From positions 1 through 24,261 of IMG/VR virus record IMGVR_UViG_3300042380_001025: a stretch of DNA of 24,261 bases, one strand, 5' to 3'. The position numbers were made by a program, and so were the translations under genes. A model generated the notes under the pieces. That model searched no databases. It was given only the letters and a program-made list of their open reading frames with translations, and was not told the origin of the DNA. Source of the DNA: a virus. The number at the start of each line of letters is the position of its first letter. The first letter of the stretch is position 1. This document shows positions 8,038 to 15,820 of the stretch, one piece after another.

Positions 8038-8463
8038 ATGAACTCCATTCGCGAACAGATCCTCCAGGCAACGGAGGCTCGGGTGCGCACGGCCATCGCG
8101 CCCGTGCCGCTACACCGGCACCCCACCGTGCCGGTTGATCGGGAAGGGAGCCCTGCGGTCGTACTCATCGCAGAGGGGGATGCGATCAGCAGCTACGCCA
8201 ATGGACGCGTTGATCGAGCACTCACCGTTCGATGTGTGGCCCTCGCGCGGGGTGCCAACGCCTTTGATACGACCGACCAGCTCATCGTGGCGGTGCACAG
8301 CGCTCTCATGACCGAGTCCAATCTCAACGCGCTCATGCTGGCTGTACGCGAGATCGACTGCGAGTGGGACTCCGAGGACATCGATGCCGGCGTGGTCGCG
8401 ATCCCCGCGCGCTACGAGATCCGATACCGCACCCATGCTCACGATCTGACTCTCGCCGGCTAG
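8038..8463 (+). CDS. Tail terminator / minor tail protein (gpU/gpZ-like)
   Basis: A 141-residue protein between the head-tail joiner and the tail tube, the place of gpZ and gpU in lambda. An N-terminal helix (NSIREQILQATEARVRTAI) is followed by strands (TVPVDREGSPAVVLIAEG), a long helix (TTDQLIVAVHSALMTESN) and a C-terminal strand pair (VVAIPARYEIRYRTHAHDL). The ending in which a protein closes with an edge strand of an R-Y-R-T type is common in tail terminators. It would cap the growing tail and connect it to the head. Whether it corresponds to U or Z cannot be settled from sequence alone. Confidence 0.6.
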   Translation: MNSIREQILQATEARVRTAIAPVPLHRHPTVPVDREGSPAVVLIAEGDAISSYANGRVDRALTVRCVALARGANAFDTTDQLIVAVHSALMTESNLNALMLAVREIDCEWDSEDIDAGVVAIPARYEIRYRTHAHDLTLAG

Positions 8464-8499
8464 CACCGGCTCATCGTTCAACTCTGAAGGAGATTCACC

Positions 8500-9255
8500 A
8501 TGGCTTATTTTTCGGGACAGGGACGCGTCTACATTGGCGCCCGCGACACGAGCGGCATGCCGCAGGGGCTCACCTATGTCGGCAACGTGCCGGAGCTCAA
8601 GGTATCGCTGTCGGTCGAGACGCTTGAGCACCAAGAGTCCACGAGCGGGCAGCGGTTGACCGATCTACAACTGATTAAGACCAAAAAGGGCGAGTTCGCC
8701 TGCACGCTCGAGGAGTTGATGGCCTCGAACTTGAGTCTCGCGCTCTACGGTACGACGGTGTCGCAAACGAGCGGTACGGTGACCGCGGAGGCGCTACCGA
8801 ATCCGATCACCTTGGCGAGTCTTTACATTCTCGCTAAGCAGAATGTTTCCTCTGTCGTCGTCAAAGACTCGACTACCGGCACCGCTAAGACGTTGCCCGC
8901 GGCGCAATACACCCTCAACGCTAAGCACGGATCCATTGCGATCAATGACAAGACGACCAGCGGACCTTACGTTGAGCCCTTCAAAGTCGATTACTCCTAC
9001 GGAGCGGCACAAAGCACGAGCATGTTCACGCAGCCGTTGCCCGAGCGGTGGGTTCGGTTTGAGGGGCTCAACACTGCTGATGGTAATCGCGAGGTGGTGA
9101 TTGACCTCTATCGGGTTGCGATTAATCCGGCCAAGGAGCTCTCGATGATTACTGAGGAGCTGTTGAAGTTTGAGTTATCCGGTCAAGTGCTCGCCGATAC
9201 CTTGAAATCCGCTACAGGAGATCTTGGGCAGTTCGGTCGGATCGTATTGCTGTAA
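8500..9255 (+). CDS. Major tail tube protein
   Basis: A 251-residue protein preceded by a strong AAGGAGA site. Residues 1-90 (FSGQGRVYIGARD..., GNVPELKVSLSVETLEHQESTSGQ, KKGEFACTLEELMASNLSLALYG) have the N-terminal pattern of siphophage tube proteins, where the strand LKVSLSVE precedes a helix. The middle (ASLYILAKQNVSSVVVKDSTTG...) is threonine/serine-rich and strand-like, and the C-terminal part (REVVIDLYRVAINPAKELSMITEELLKFELSGQVLAD) closes the tube beta-barrel. It should polymerise in hexameric rings around the tape measure. Length and its place before the G/T chaperone pair fit lambda gpV equivalents. Confidence 0.87.
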   Translation: MAYFSGQGRVYIGARDTSGMPQGLTYVGNVPELKVSLSVETLEHQESTSGQRLTDLQLIKTKKGEFACTLEELMASNLSLALYGTTVSQTSGTVTAEALPNPITLASLYILAKQNVSSVVVKDSTTGTAKTLPAAQYTLNAKHGSIAINDKTTSGPYVEPFKVDYSYGAAQSTSMFTQPLPERWVRFEGLNTADGNREVVIDLYRVAINPAKELSMITEELLKFELSGQVLADTLKSATGDLGQFGRIVLL

Positions 9256-9264
9256 GACGATCGT

Positions 9265-9657
9265 ATGAGCACGAGAGACCTTGAGACGATCTTCCCGCAG
9301 GGGCAAATACTCGACATCGGCGGGCAGCGAATAGAGATCCGACCGCTGGTTCTCGGAGAGCTTCCGGCGATGCTGCGGGCGATTCGCCCCTTCGCTAGCG
9401 AGCTCTCTGCGGAGCCTGACTGGCTTGCTTTACTCGCAGAGCACGGCGAGGCACTCCTTAGGGCATTGGCAATCGCCAGTCATCGTTCCGATGACTGGGT
9501 GGCCTCTCTCGAGCTCGACGATGCCATTACGCTAGGGGCCGCTGTCTTTGAGGTAAATGCCGATTTTTTCGTGTGCCGGGTCGCCCCGAAAGTCGGCGAT
9601 CTGGCGCAGCAGATCGGCCAGCGACTCAGCAGTGGTTCGATGCTATCGCCCGGCTAA
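9265..9657 (+). CDS. Tail assembly chaperone (gpG-like)
   Basis: A 130-residue acidic, helical protein directly after the tail tube gene and before the tape measure region, the place of lambda gpG. It starts with a strand-like segment (GQILDIGGQRIEIRPLVLGELPAMLRAI) and continues in helices ending with VFEVNADFF, a sequence I recognise from tail assembly chaperones of other proteobacterial phages. Such proteins coat the tape measure during assembly and are absent from the virion. In most phages of this kind a fraction of ribosomes shift -1 near the end to make a G-T fusion. Here a second overlapping frame continues to 9857, and a canonical slip site is present at 9564-9570. Confidence 0.75.
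   Translation: MSTRDLETIFPQGQILDIGGQRIEIRPLVLGELPAMLRAIRPFASELSAEPDWLALLAEHGEALLRALAIASHRSDDWVASLELDDAITLGAAVFEVNADFFVCRVAPKVGDLAQQIGQRLSSGSMLSPG
9564..9570 (+). promoter_or_regulatory. Candidate programmed -1 ribosomal frameshift site (TTTTTTC)
   Basis: Codons GAT TTT TTC in the gpG-like frame give the heptamer T-TTT-TTC, which satisfies the X-XXY-YYZ slip rule: both phenylalanine tRNAs can re-pair after moving back one base. Six bases downstream, CGGG (9577-9580) can pair with CCCG (9585-9588) across a four-base loop; alternatively GCCG (9575-9578) can pair with CGGC (9594-9597). No other canonical heptamer lies in the overlap of the two frames. The site is at codon 102 of 130, earlier than in lambda, which lowers certainty. 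Confidence 0.5.
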
Positions 9658-9857
9658 TTCGTGCCGGGCATCGGCTTGAGGACATCCGCACCTACACGCT
9701 CGGGCAAGTGAACGGCTTTCTCGCAGCAGACCGCCGACTCCAGTTCGAGCGCTTATCGATGCAACTCACGTTAGGGAGCGCAGCAGCCCAAGGCAGCACC
9801 GAGAGTATTCGTCGACTACGCGCAGACCTTGATCGGGAGGCAGATCGTGAAGATTGA
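9570..9857 (+). CDS. gpT-like -1 frame extension of the tail assembly chaperone
   Basis: An open -1 frame relative to the gpG-like gene, running from the slip site to a stop at 9857. It would give a 197-residue G-T fusion (102 residues of G plus 95). The conserved-looking portion is WFDAIARLIRAGHRLEDIRTYTLGQVNGFLAADRRLQFERL, a helical domain resembling the second chaperone product in related phages, followed by a charged helix (SIRRLRADLDREADRED). The only early independent start, GTG at 9573, has no ribosome binding site, so frameshifting is favoured over separate initiation. Residues encoded between 9570 and about 9630 (arginine/serine-rich) look less natural than the zero frame, so the shift may occur later than the slip site I name. 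Confidence 0.6.
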   Translation, partial: RVPGRPESRRSGAADRPATQQWFDAIARLIRAGHRLEDIRTYTLGQVNGFLAADRRLQFERLSMQLTLGSAAAQGSTESIRRLRADLDREADRED

Positions 9858-10494
9858 TCTCGTATCACAAGGGCTACTCGATCAGCGCCGATTCGATACC
9901 TGGCGACGCGACACGCAGCAGGCGATGCGTAAAGCGACTGCGCGCGCGATGCGCGAGAGCGGTCAGCAGATCGCGAGCGAGGTTCGCGTCGATATGGCGA
10001 GCGGCTTTCGCTCTGCGAGCCCCGCGTTTTTGCGCTCCATGCGAAGTAAGGTGTTTGATCGTAAGCCTAACCAGTTTCCGGCGCTCTATATCGGATCAAA
10101 GATCCCGTGGCTTGGGATTCATATGCAAGGCGGCACGATACGGGGCCGAATGCTGATCCCGCTATTGCCCGAGGGTCAGAGAGTGGGGCGAAAGGCGTTT
10201 GCGCGGATCGTGAACGCGCTGATGCGGTCGGGAAACGCGTGGTTTATTGAAAAGAATGGCCAGCGAATTCTCATGGCAGAGAATCTTGCGGAGAACGCAG
10301 CGCCCCTGGGGCGGTTTCGACGTGCTGAGCGATTGCGTAGCGGCCTTAAAAGACTGCCGCGAACGCGAGAGATTCCGATTGCCGTTCTCGTGCGATCCGT
10401 GACGCTTAAGCGACGATTCGATCTGCTTCGCGTGGTACGCAGCGCTCTGCCGCGCCTCTCGTCGGCGCTTTCCCGAGCGCTACGGGCGATCTGA
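9847..10494 (+). CDS. DUF6441-type minor tail protein
   Basis: A 215-residue strongly basic protein that resembles the phage DUF6441 family found between the tail chaperones and the tape measure. The N-terminal KIDLVSQGLLDQRRFDTWRRDTQQAMRKATARAMRESGQQIASEVRVDM is helical, followed by PNQFPALYIGSKIPWLGIHMQGGTIRGR, a strand pair with a glycine-rich turn, and RILMAENL. The last 60 residues are very arginine-rich. The GTG start at 9847 follows GGGAGG at 9835-9840 with ideal spacing; the gene overlaps the T-like frame by 11 bases. The function is not known; a minor tail or assembly role is inferred from position. Confidence 0.7.
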   Translation: MKIDLVSQGLLDQRRFDTWRRDTQQAMRKATARAMRESGQQIASEVRVDMASGFRSASPAFLRSMRSKVFDRKPNQFPALYIGSKIPWLGIHMQGGTIRGRMLIPLLPEGQRVGRKAFARIVNALMRSGNAWFIEKNGQRILMAENLAENAAPLGRFRRAERLRSGLKRLPRTREIPIAVLVRSVTLKRRFDLLRVVRSALPRLSSALSRALRAI

Positions 10495-10497
10495 CCG

Positions 10498-13400
10498 ATG
10501 GCGAATAATCGCGCGCAAATACTGATCACGGCAGTCGATGAGACGCGCCGAGCGTTTCAGTCGATCAATGGCAGTTTAAGCCAGTTGCGCGATCAGGCGG
10601 GACAGGTGAGCTCGGTGCTCTCGCGCATAGGCGCGGCAGTCGGTGTGGGGCTCGGTGCGCGCGAGCTCATCACGATTGCCGATCAGTACAAGAACCTCCA
10701 GTCACGCCTTCGGCTCGCGGTAACTTCGCAAGCTGAGTTCAACCTCGCGCAGAACGAACTCTTTCAAATTGCACAGCGCAATCGCGCTCCGCTTGCCGAG
10801 ACCGTCACGCTTTACGCGCGCCTAGCCCCTTCAGTACAAGCGCTCGGGCGGTCGCAGGCGGAGGTGCTTGCGGCCACAGACGCTATCGGACAGGCGGTCG
10901 CACTGTCGGGCGCGTCGGCCGAGGCCGCCTCGGCTGCGCTGGTGCAGCTCGGACAGGCTTTTGCTTCGGGGCAACTGCGCGGCGAGGAGTTCAACTCGGT
11001 CATCGAGCAGACACCGCGCCTTGCGCAAGCGATTGCCGATGGCATGGGCGTTTCACTCGGATCGCTACGCGCGCTCGCCAAAGAGGGTAAAGTCACTTCG
11101 CAAGCGGTGCTGGATGCATTGCTGACGCAGCGGGAGCGACTGGCAGCAGAGTACGGGAGCCTTCCCGATACTGTCTCCGGAGCGATCACTCGGTTAAAGA
11201 ACGCGTTCCAGCGCGCGCTTGGAGAACAAGACGCGGGATTGGGGGTGACCTCGGGACTCGCGCAGGCGATTCAATTGATCGCTGCCCGACTTGATGTGCT
11301 GATCAATCTCGCCGGCATCGCCCTCGTGGCTGCATTTGGTCGAATGGTCAGTGCGTTTTTTGCCAGTATCGCCGCGACGCGTGCCGAGACGGTGGCGCGG
11401 ATTGCCAACCTGCGTGTCCTTGAGACAGAAGCTATCGCTCGTGCGGCACTCGCGCAGGCCGCTCTCACTCAGGCTCAAGCCCAAGGGGTAGCAACGGCGA
11501 CGCTCGCCGCCGATCTCGCGCGCGCTCAGGCGCAGGCGAGTGCGGCAAGCGTGGCGCTCGCCAGTGCAACAGCTGCCTCAAGCCTATTTGGCCGAGTCGT
11601 CGGGACTTTGCGTTCGATCCTTGCGCTCTTGGGCGGTCCTGTCGGCCTGTTGGTCACCGCGGTGACGCTGCTGGCAGGCGCGATTTACTCGGCACGTGAC
11701 GCGGTAGTGGAGTTTGGGGGTCGGACGGCCTCACTTCGGCAGATTGTGCGAGCGACGTGGGATCTCGCCCTGGAGAAGTTGCGGGATTTTGGCGCAGCGC
11801 TCACCGATCTCTTCGGCTTAAGCGGCATCTCATGGGCGGGTATTCGCGACTCGGCGGTAACCGCGCTCGAGTTTATTGGGAGCGCGTTTCGCACGCTCAT
11901 CAACACCGCGCTGGGTGCGTTCACAGCGATCGGCCAGACGGCGAGTATTGCCGCAGGGTTTCTCACGGAGCGGTTTCGTAACGCTTTCGCCGATATCCGA
12001 TCGTTCACGCGCGCGCTTAATGAAGATCTCGCTCGCGTATTCGCTGGCGATTTCTCCATGACGGCGCTTGAGGGCTCGCTTGGACGAAGTGCGAGTCGGT
12101 TACGTGCGATCGGAGGCGATCTCGCGGCAGCTGTCCGCGAGTCGTTTGCACGTGATTACGTCGGTGAAGCCGCTGCGGCGATCGCGCGGCGCATCCGACC
12201 AGACGCTGCGTCCACTGCGCTTTTTGGGCAGACACAGCGAGGTTCAGATCGCACCACCGCCGAAACCAGCGCGACAGCGAGAGCGACTCTCGAGCAGGCG
12301 CAGGCGGATGCACAGTTCAAGATTCTGAAAGACGCGCTCGATCGTCAGACCCGCGCGATTGACCAGGCGCTTGAGGATCGACTGATATCGCTCGCGGAGT
12401 ATTACGCGGCAAAGACTCGGCTTGAACAGACTGAGATCGACGCTGAGATCGCCCGCAATCAGCGCGCACTCGATGCGCAGCAAAGAAGCGTAGATCTCGG
12501 TAAAGACGAGGCCGCAAAACTTAAAGCGCAAGGCGAGATCGCCAAGCTCGAAGCTGAGCTTATCGTGTTGAATACGCGTCGCGCCGATGTCGAGGTGCGT
12601 AATGCACGTCGCGCTGCCGATGCCGAACGGGATCTGCGCGACGAGCTTGCCAAGGTGCGTGCGGAATTACTGGATCTGACGGGGGTGTCCTCGAGTGCCG
12701 ATCGTCGAGGGGCGATCGAGCGCCAGTACGAGCCGCTGCTCGCACGTCTTCGCGCCGAAGATGATACCGAGGGCGTCACTACCGTCGGGCGGCTGATTGA
12801 TGTTAAGGCGGCAAGTGCAGATCTTGCTGCGTACGAGGAGCAATTCAATCTCGCGCTCTCGCGCATGCGTACGACTGAAGAGTCGATCAATGTGCAGCGT
12901 GAGACCGGTCTCTTAACCGAAGCGCAAGCGCGCACGGCAATCCTCACATTGCATCGCGAGACGGCGATCGCGTTAGAGGCAATCCTTCCTCAACTCGAGG
13001 CCGCTGCGATGGCGATCGGGCCGGACGCGGTCGCCCGCGTGCAGGCGTGGCGTAACGAGATGGCGCAGGTCAAGGTCGTCGTGGATGACGTTGCGCTCGC
13101 GATTGATGGCGCCGTTCGTGATGGATTTGCGCAACTCTTTGAAGACATCGGGCGAGGAGCGAAGTCCGCCAAGGATGCATTTGGCGATTTCGCCCGATCG
13201 GTGCTCCAAGCGATAAATCGGATTGCCTCGCAAAAGCTTGCCGAATCGCTCTTTGCACGGCTCTTTGGTAGTCCCACAGGTGCAGGTGGGGGCGGATTAG
13301 GGGCGTTCATCTCGTCGCTTCTCGGCTTTGCATCAGGGGGCTATGTCCGCGGCCCCGGAAGTTCAACGAGCGACTCCATTCCGGCGCGACTCTCTGATGG

Positions 13401-13692
13401 CGAGTACGTGATCAATGCTCGGGCGGTCAGTCGCGTCGGAGTGTCTTTTCTGGATGCGCTCAACGGCTTATCGATCGGTCCGCAAGTGAGAGGTCCCGCT
13501 CTGGCCTTTGCGTCAGGTGGTCTCGTGACGACGCCCGCAGAGCCGCCCGCATCGGGACAAAACATCCGGATCGTCAACGTGATTGATCCAGCGATGGCGG
13601 CGGACTATCTCAGCAGCAGTGCAGGAGAGCGTGTGGTGATGAATCTGATCCAGCGTAACGCGACATCGGTACGCAACATTCTGGGGCGCTAA
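10498..13692 (+). CDS. Tape measure protein
   Basis: A 1064-residue protein that sets tail length and is threaded through the tail tube. Residues about 60-250 match the tape-measure N-terminal domain (YKNLQSRLRLAVTSQAEF, LAPSVQALGRSQAEVLAATDAIGQAVALSGAS..., RGEEFNSVIEQTPRLAQAIADGMG). Hydrophobic segments near 265-293 and 373-400 may help DNA cross the inner membrane. Alanine/glutamine-rich coiled coils occupy about 290-360 and 590-720. Near the C-terminus (about 944-995) is the widely shared motif GGYVRGPGSSTSDSIPARLSDGEY. At about 0.15 nm per residue it predicts a tail of roughly 160 nm. It starts three bases after the DUF6441 stop. Confidence 0.95.
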   Translation: MANNRAQILITAVDETRRAFQSINGSLSQLRDQAGQVSSVLSRIGAAVGVGLGARELITIADQYKNLQSRLRLAVTSQAEFNLAQNELFQIAQRNRAPLAETVTLYARLAPSVQALGRSQAEVLAATDAIGQAVALSGASAEAASAALVQLGQAFASGQLRGEEFNSVIEQTPRLAQAIADGMGVSLGSLRALAKEGKVTSQAVLDALLTQRERLAAEYGSLPDTVSGAITRLKNAFQRALGEQDAGLGVTSGLAQAIQLIAARLDVLINLAGIALVAAFGRMVSAFFASIAATRAETVARIANLRVLETEAIARAALAQAALTQAQAQGVATATLAADLARAQAQASAASVALASATAASSLFGRVVGTLRSILALLGGPVGLLVTAVTLLAGAIYSARDAVVEFGGRTASLRQIVRATWDLALEKLRDFGAALTDLFGLSGISWAGIRDSAVTALEFIGSAFRTLINTALGAFTAIGQTASIAAGFLTERFRNAFADIRSFTRALNEDLARVFAGDFSMTALEGSLGRSASRLRAIGGDLAAAVRESFARDYVGEAAAAIARRIRPDAASTALFGQTQRGSDRTTAETSATARATLEQAQADAQFKILKDALDRQTRAIDQALEDRLISLAEYYAAKTRLEQTEIDAEIARNQRALDAQQRSVDLGKDEAAKLKAQGEIAKLEAELIVLNTRRADVEVRNARRAADAERDLRDELAKVRAELLDLTGVSSSADRRGAIERQYEPLLARLRAEDDTEGVTTVGRLIDVKAASADLAAYEEQFNLALSRMRTTEESINVQRETGLLTEAQARTAILTLHRETAIALEAILPQLEAAAMAIGPDAVARVQAWRNEMAQVKVVVDDVALAIDGAVRDGFAQLFEDIGRGAKSAKDAFGDFARSVLQAINRIASQKLAESLFARLFGSPTGAGGGGLGAFISSLLGFASGGYVRGPGSSTSDSIPARLSDGEYVINARAVSRVGVSFLDALNGLSIGPQVRGPALAFASGGLVTTPAEPPASGQNIRIVNVIDPAMAADYLSSSAGERVVMNLIQRNATSVRNILGR

Positions 13693-13694
13693 CA

Positions 13695-14666
13695 ATGGCG
13701 TGGACTTCAGGGACCTCGACGAACGCGAGTGATCTTTTCGACAAACTGATCACGTTCTTGACGACGAACGCGTCGCTCGTAGCGGCAGGGGAGGCGTGGA
13801 CGCTCCTTCGGCGCGATACCTTTACCGCCGATACAAAGCGCGACTTGGCTGAACTACGGGGGCCGGGCTCCTCCGCCGGCGATGCAATCTACGTCCAGAT
13901 CTCGTTGCTCGCCGATGCCGCCGCACCGGCTTATTCGATACGGGTGCTCGGGTCGCAGTCATGGCTGAGTAGTACGCCGATCATCAACCCCGAATCGCAG
14001 CCGGGGAGCATTCAAAGCGGAGCAGGCTCTCTCGGGATTTTGCCCCGTATGCCGATCTTCAATAGCGCGATCAGCTACTGGTTTATCGCCAATGGCAGAC
14101 GGTTCATGGTCATTGCTAAATCCTCGGCCTACTGGGGTTCGCTCTATGCCGGTTTTCTCATGCCGTACGCCACGCCGTCACAGTATCCCTATCCGCTTTT
14201 TATCGGCGCGAATACCTCTCGCGGCGATAACTATCAAAGTGCCGACTTGGATATTGCGGGGTCCGCCCTCTGGCGTAATGACGGCGAGTTCAGCGCGTTC
14301 GGTGCGGGACTGCTCCAACCTAGCGGCGGATGGATTGGCACTAACCGATTTGATTCGACCTATACGGGCCGAACGTGGCCATGGGCGATGTCACTAGAGG
14401 CGAGAAAGATCAGCCTTGGTCGCTTTGAGTTAGGGGCATTAACGCAGCTACCGAGTGGTGAAAGTCCACTCCTTCCGGCGATTCTTTACAACGCCGCAAG
14501 CACGATGCCTTTCACCATTTGGGGTGAGTTACAGGGGGTGTATGCCGTGCCGGGATTTGGTGTTGCTGCCGGCGATACGGTCACGGCCTCGGGGAAGTCA
14601 CATCTGGTGGTCCAAGCAGCGAGTTCCACCAACGCAGCGCGCTTCGCTGCCTTTGAACTTATCTAG
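13695..14666 (+). CDS. Phage tail protein, function unknown (first of a related pair)
   Basis: A 323-residue strand-rich protein without a signal peptide or catalytic motif. The central segment SYWFIANGRRFMVIAKSSAYWGSLYAGFLMPYATPSQYPYPLFIGAN (about 133-178) is typical of a group of virion-associated proteins found just after the tape measure in proteobacterial siphophages. It begins MAWTSGTSTNASDLFDKLITFL, which resembles the start of the next gene (MAYVIGASADISTLLTAIKNFA), and the following YWFIANG... aligns with YAYHLFSNGDFVHVVIE there, so the two are probably ancient duplicates. It starts three bases after the tape measure stop. A structural role in the tail tip or fibre is inferred from place and composition only. 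Confidence 0.6.
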   Translation: MAWTSGTSTNASDLFDKLITFLTTNASLVAAGEAWTLLRRDTFTADTKRDLAELRGPGSSAGDAIYVQISLLADAAAPAYSIRVLGSQSWLSSTPIINPESQPGSIQSGAGSLGILPRMPIFNSAISYWFIANGRRFMVIAKSSAYWGSLYAGFLMPYATPSQYPYPLFIGANTSRGDNYQSADLDIAGSALWRNDGEFSAFGAGLLQPSGGWIGTNRFDSTYTGRTWPWAMSLEARKISLGRFELGALTQLPSGESPLLPAILYNAASTMPFTIWGELQGVYAVPGFGVAAGDTVTASGKSHLVVQAASSTNAARFAAFELI

Positions 14667-14674
14667 AGGGCGCT

Positions 14675-15820
14675 ATGGCTTATGTTATCGGTGCGTCAGC
14701 GGATATCAGTACGCTGCTGACTGCTATCAAAAACTTTGCAGTTGCGAACGGCTGGACCGCAAATGCGACCGATACCACGACATTGACCTTTTCCAGTACC
14801 ACCAGCAACGGAAACGCGAGCCACATCAATACGCTCTCCATGGTGTCATCGGTCAGCTCGTCCGATGCTTACGATAACCAGGGAGAGTCGAGTTTGTCGG
14901 CAAGCCGAGTCGTTCTGACAAAGAATGGCGTTTCATATCAGATCCTTGCCTATAACAAAAAACTCTATAAAAACGGAGTCAGTGGCACTTATTCATGTCT
15001 GGAGGCGTGGGTCTGTGATGGATTCAACGCGGGCGTTGCCGCAAACCTTCAAACTAACAACAGAAAGTTTTCGCTCATTGGTCCTCTTGCAACCTCGATC
15101 TACGCATACCACCTGTTCTCCAACGGCGATTTCGTGCACGTGGTCATCGAGGAAACTATCGGCCGATTTCGGCATCTGTCTTTTGGCTTCATAAAAAAGT
15201 ATGGCACGTTCGCCGGCGGTCAATACCTGACAGCAGGTACGCCAATTGAGTCTTTCACTACGAGTGCGTCGGCATTCAACACGTCAACGGCAATGGTGCC
15301 GTTCGGATCAAACGCACAAAACGCAAGTCGCCCTGGTATCGCCTCTAGTGCTTATCCCGGTACGTACGTCCGCGCTGATATTGATGGGTGGACAATCGGA
15401 TGGCGCTTGATCTCAATCAACACGTACTTTGATTCGTCACAGATGGACGCCTATGGCTGTTCGGTTTACTCGAACACGGTCAACGGCAGAGCGGGGTATC
15501 TGTCCTCAGGGATGCAGGTTTCCATGAGTACGCTTGGCCACGACATCGGTTACCACTGCTCTCCGCAGAACTACAACGGCCTCGCGCCGATGCTTCCTTG
15601 TTACGTCGGGGTATATCGCTCGCCGTATAACACGACCTGGACACTACTCGGTGAATTCCCAGACGTTCGATTTCTCAATATCTCGAACTACAACGCCGGG
15701 GAGGAGATCACGCTTGGTACCGATACGTGGAAAATCTTTCCGTTATGGAACAAGAGCTATACAGTCACGTCCGAGCCCGTGAGTTACGACTACGGTATTG
15801 CCTATCGAAAGGTGGTCTAA
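14675..15820 (+). CDS. Phage tail protein, function unknown (second of a related pair)
   Basis: A 381-residue serine/threonine/tyrosine-rich protein. The N-terminus (SADISTLLTAIKNFAVANGWTANATDT) is a helix followed by strands; IYAYHLFSNGDFVHVVIEETIGRFRHLSFGFIKKYG (about 144-179) is the most conserved-looking part, followed by GGQYLTAG. The C-terminus ends W-KIFPLWNKSYTVTSEPVSYDYGIAYRKVV. The polar, tyrosine-rich content suits a surface-exposed tail component that may touch the host. Its DNA looks somewhat less GC-rich than its neighbours, in line with exchange of host-range genes. The next gene starts directly after its stop. No enzymatic motif is seen. Confidence 0.6.
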   Translation: MAYVIGASADISTLLTAIKNFAVANGWTANATDTTTLTFSSTTSNGNASHINTLSMVSSVSSSDAYDNQGESSLSASRVVLTKNGVSYQILAYNKKLYKNGVSGTYSCLEAWVCDGFNAGVAANLQTNNRKFSLIGPLATSIYAYHLFSNGDFVHVVIEETIGRFRHLSFGFIKKYGTFAGGQYLTAGTPIESFTTSASAFNTSTAMVPFGSNAQNASRPGIASSAYPGTYVRADIDGWTIGWRLISINTYFDSSQMDAYGCSVYSNTVNGRAGYLSSGMQVSMSTLGHDIGYHCSPQNYNGLAPMLPCYVGVYRSPYNTTWTLLGEFPDVRFLNISNYNAGEEITLGTDTWKIFPLWNKSYTVTSEPVSYDYGIAYRKVV

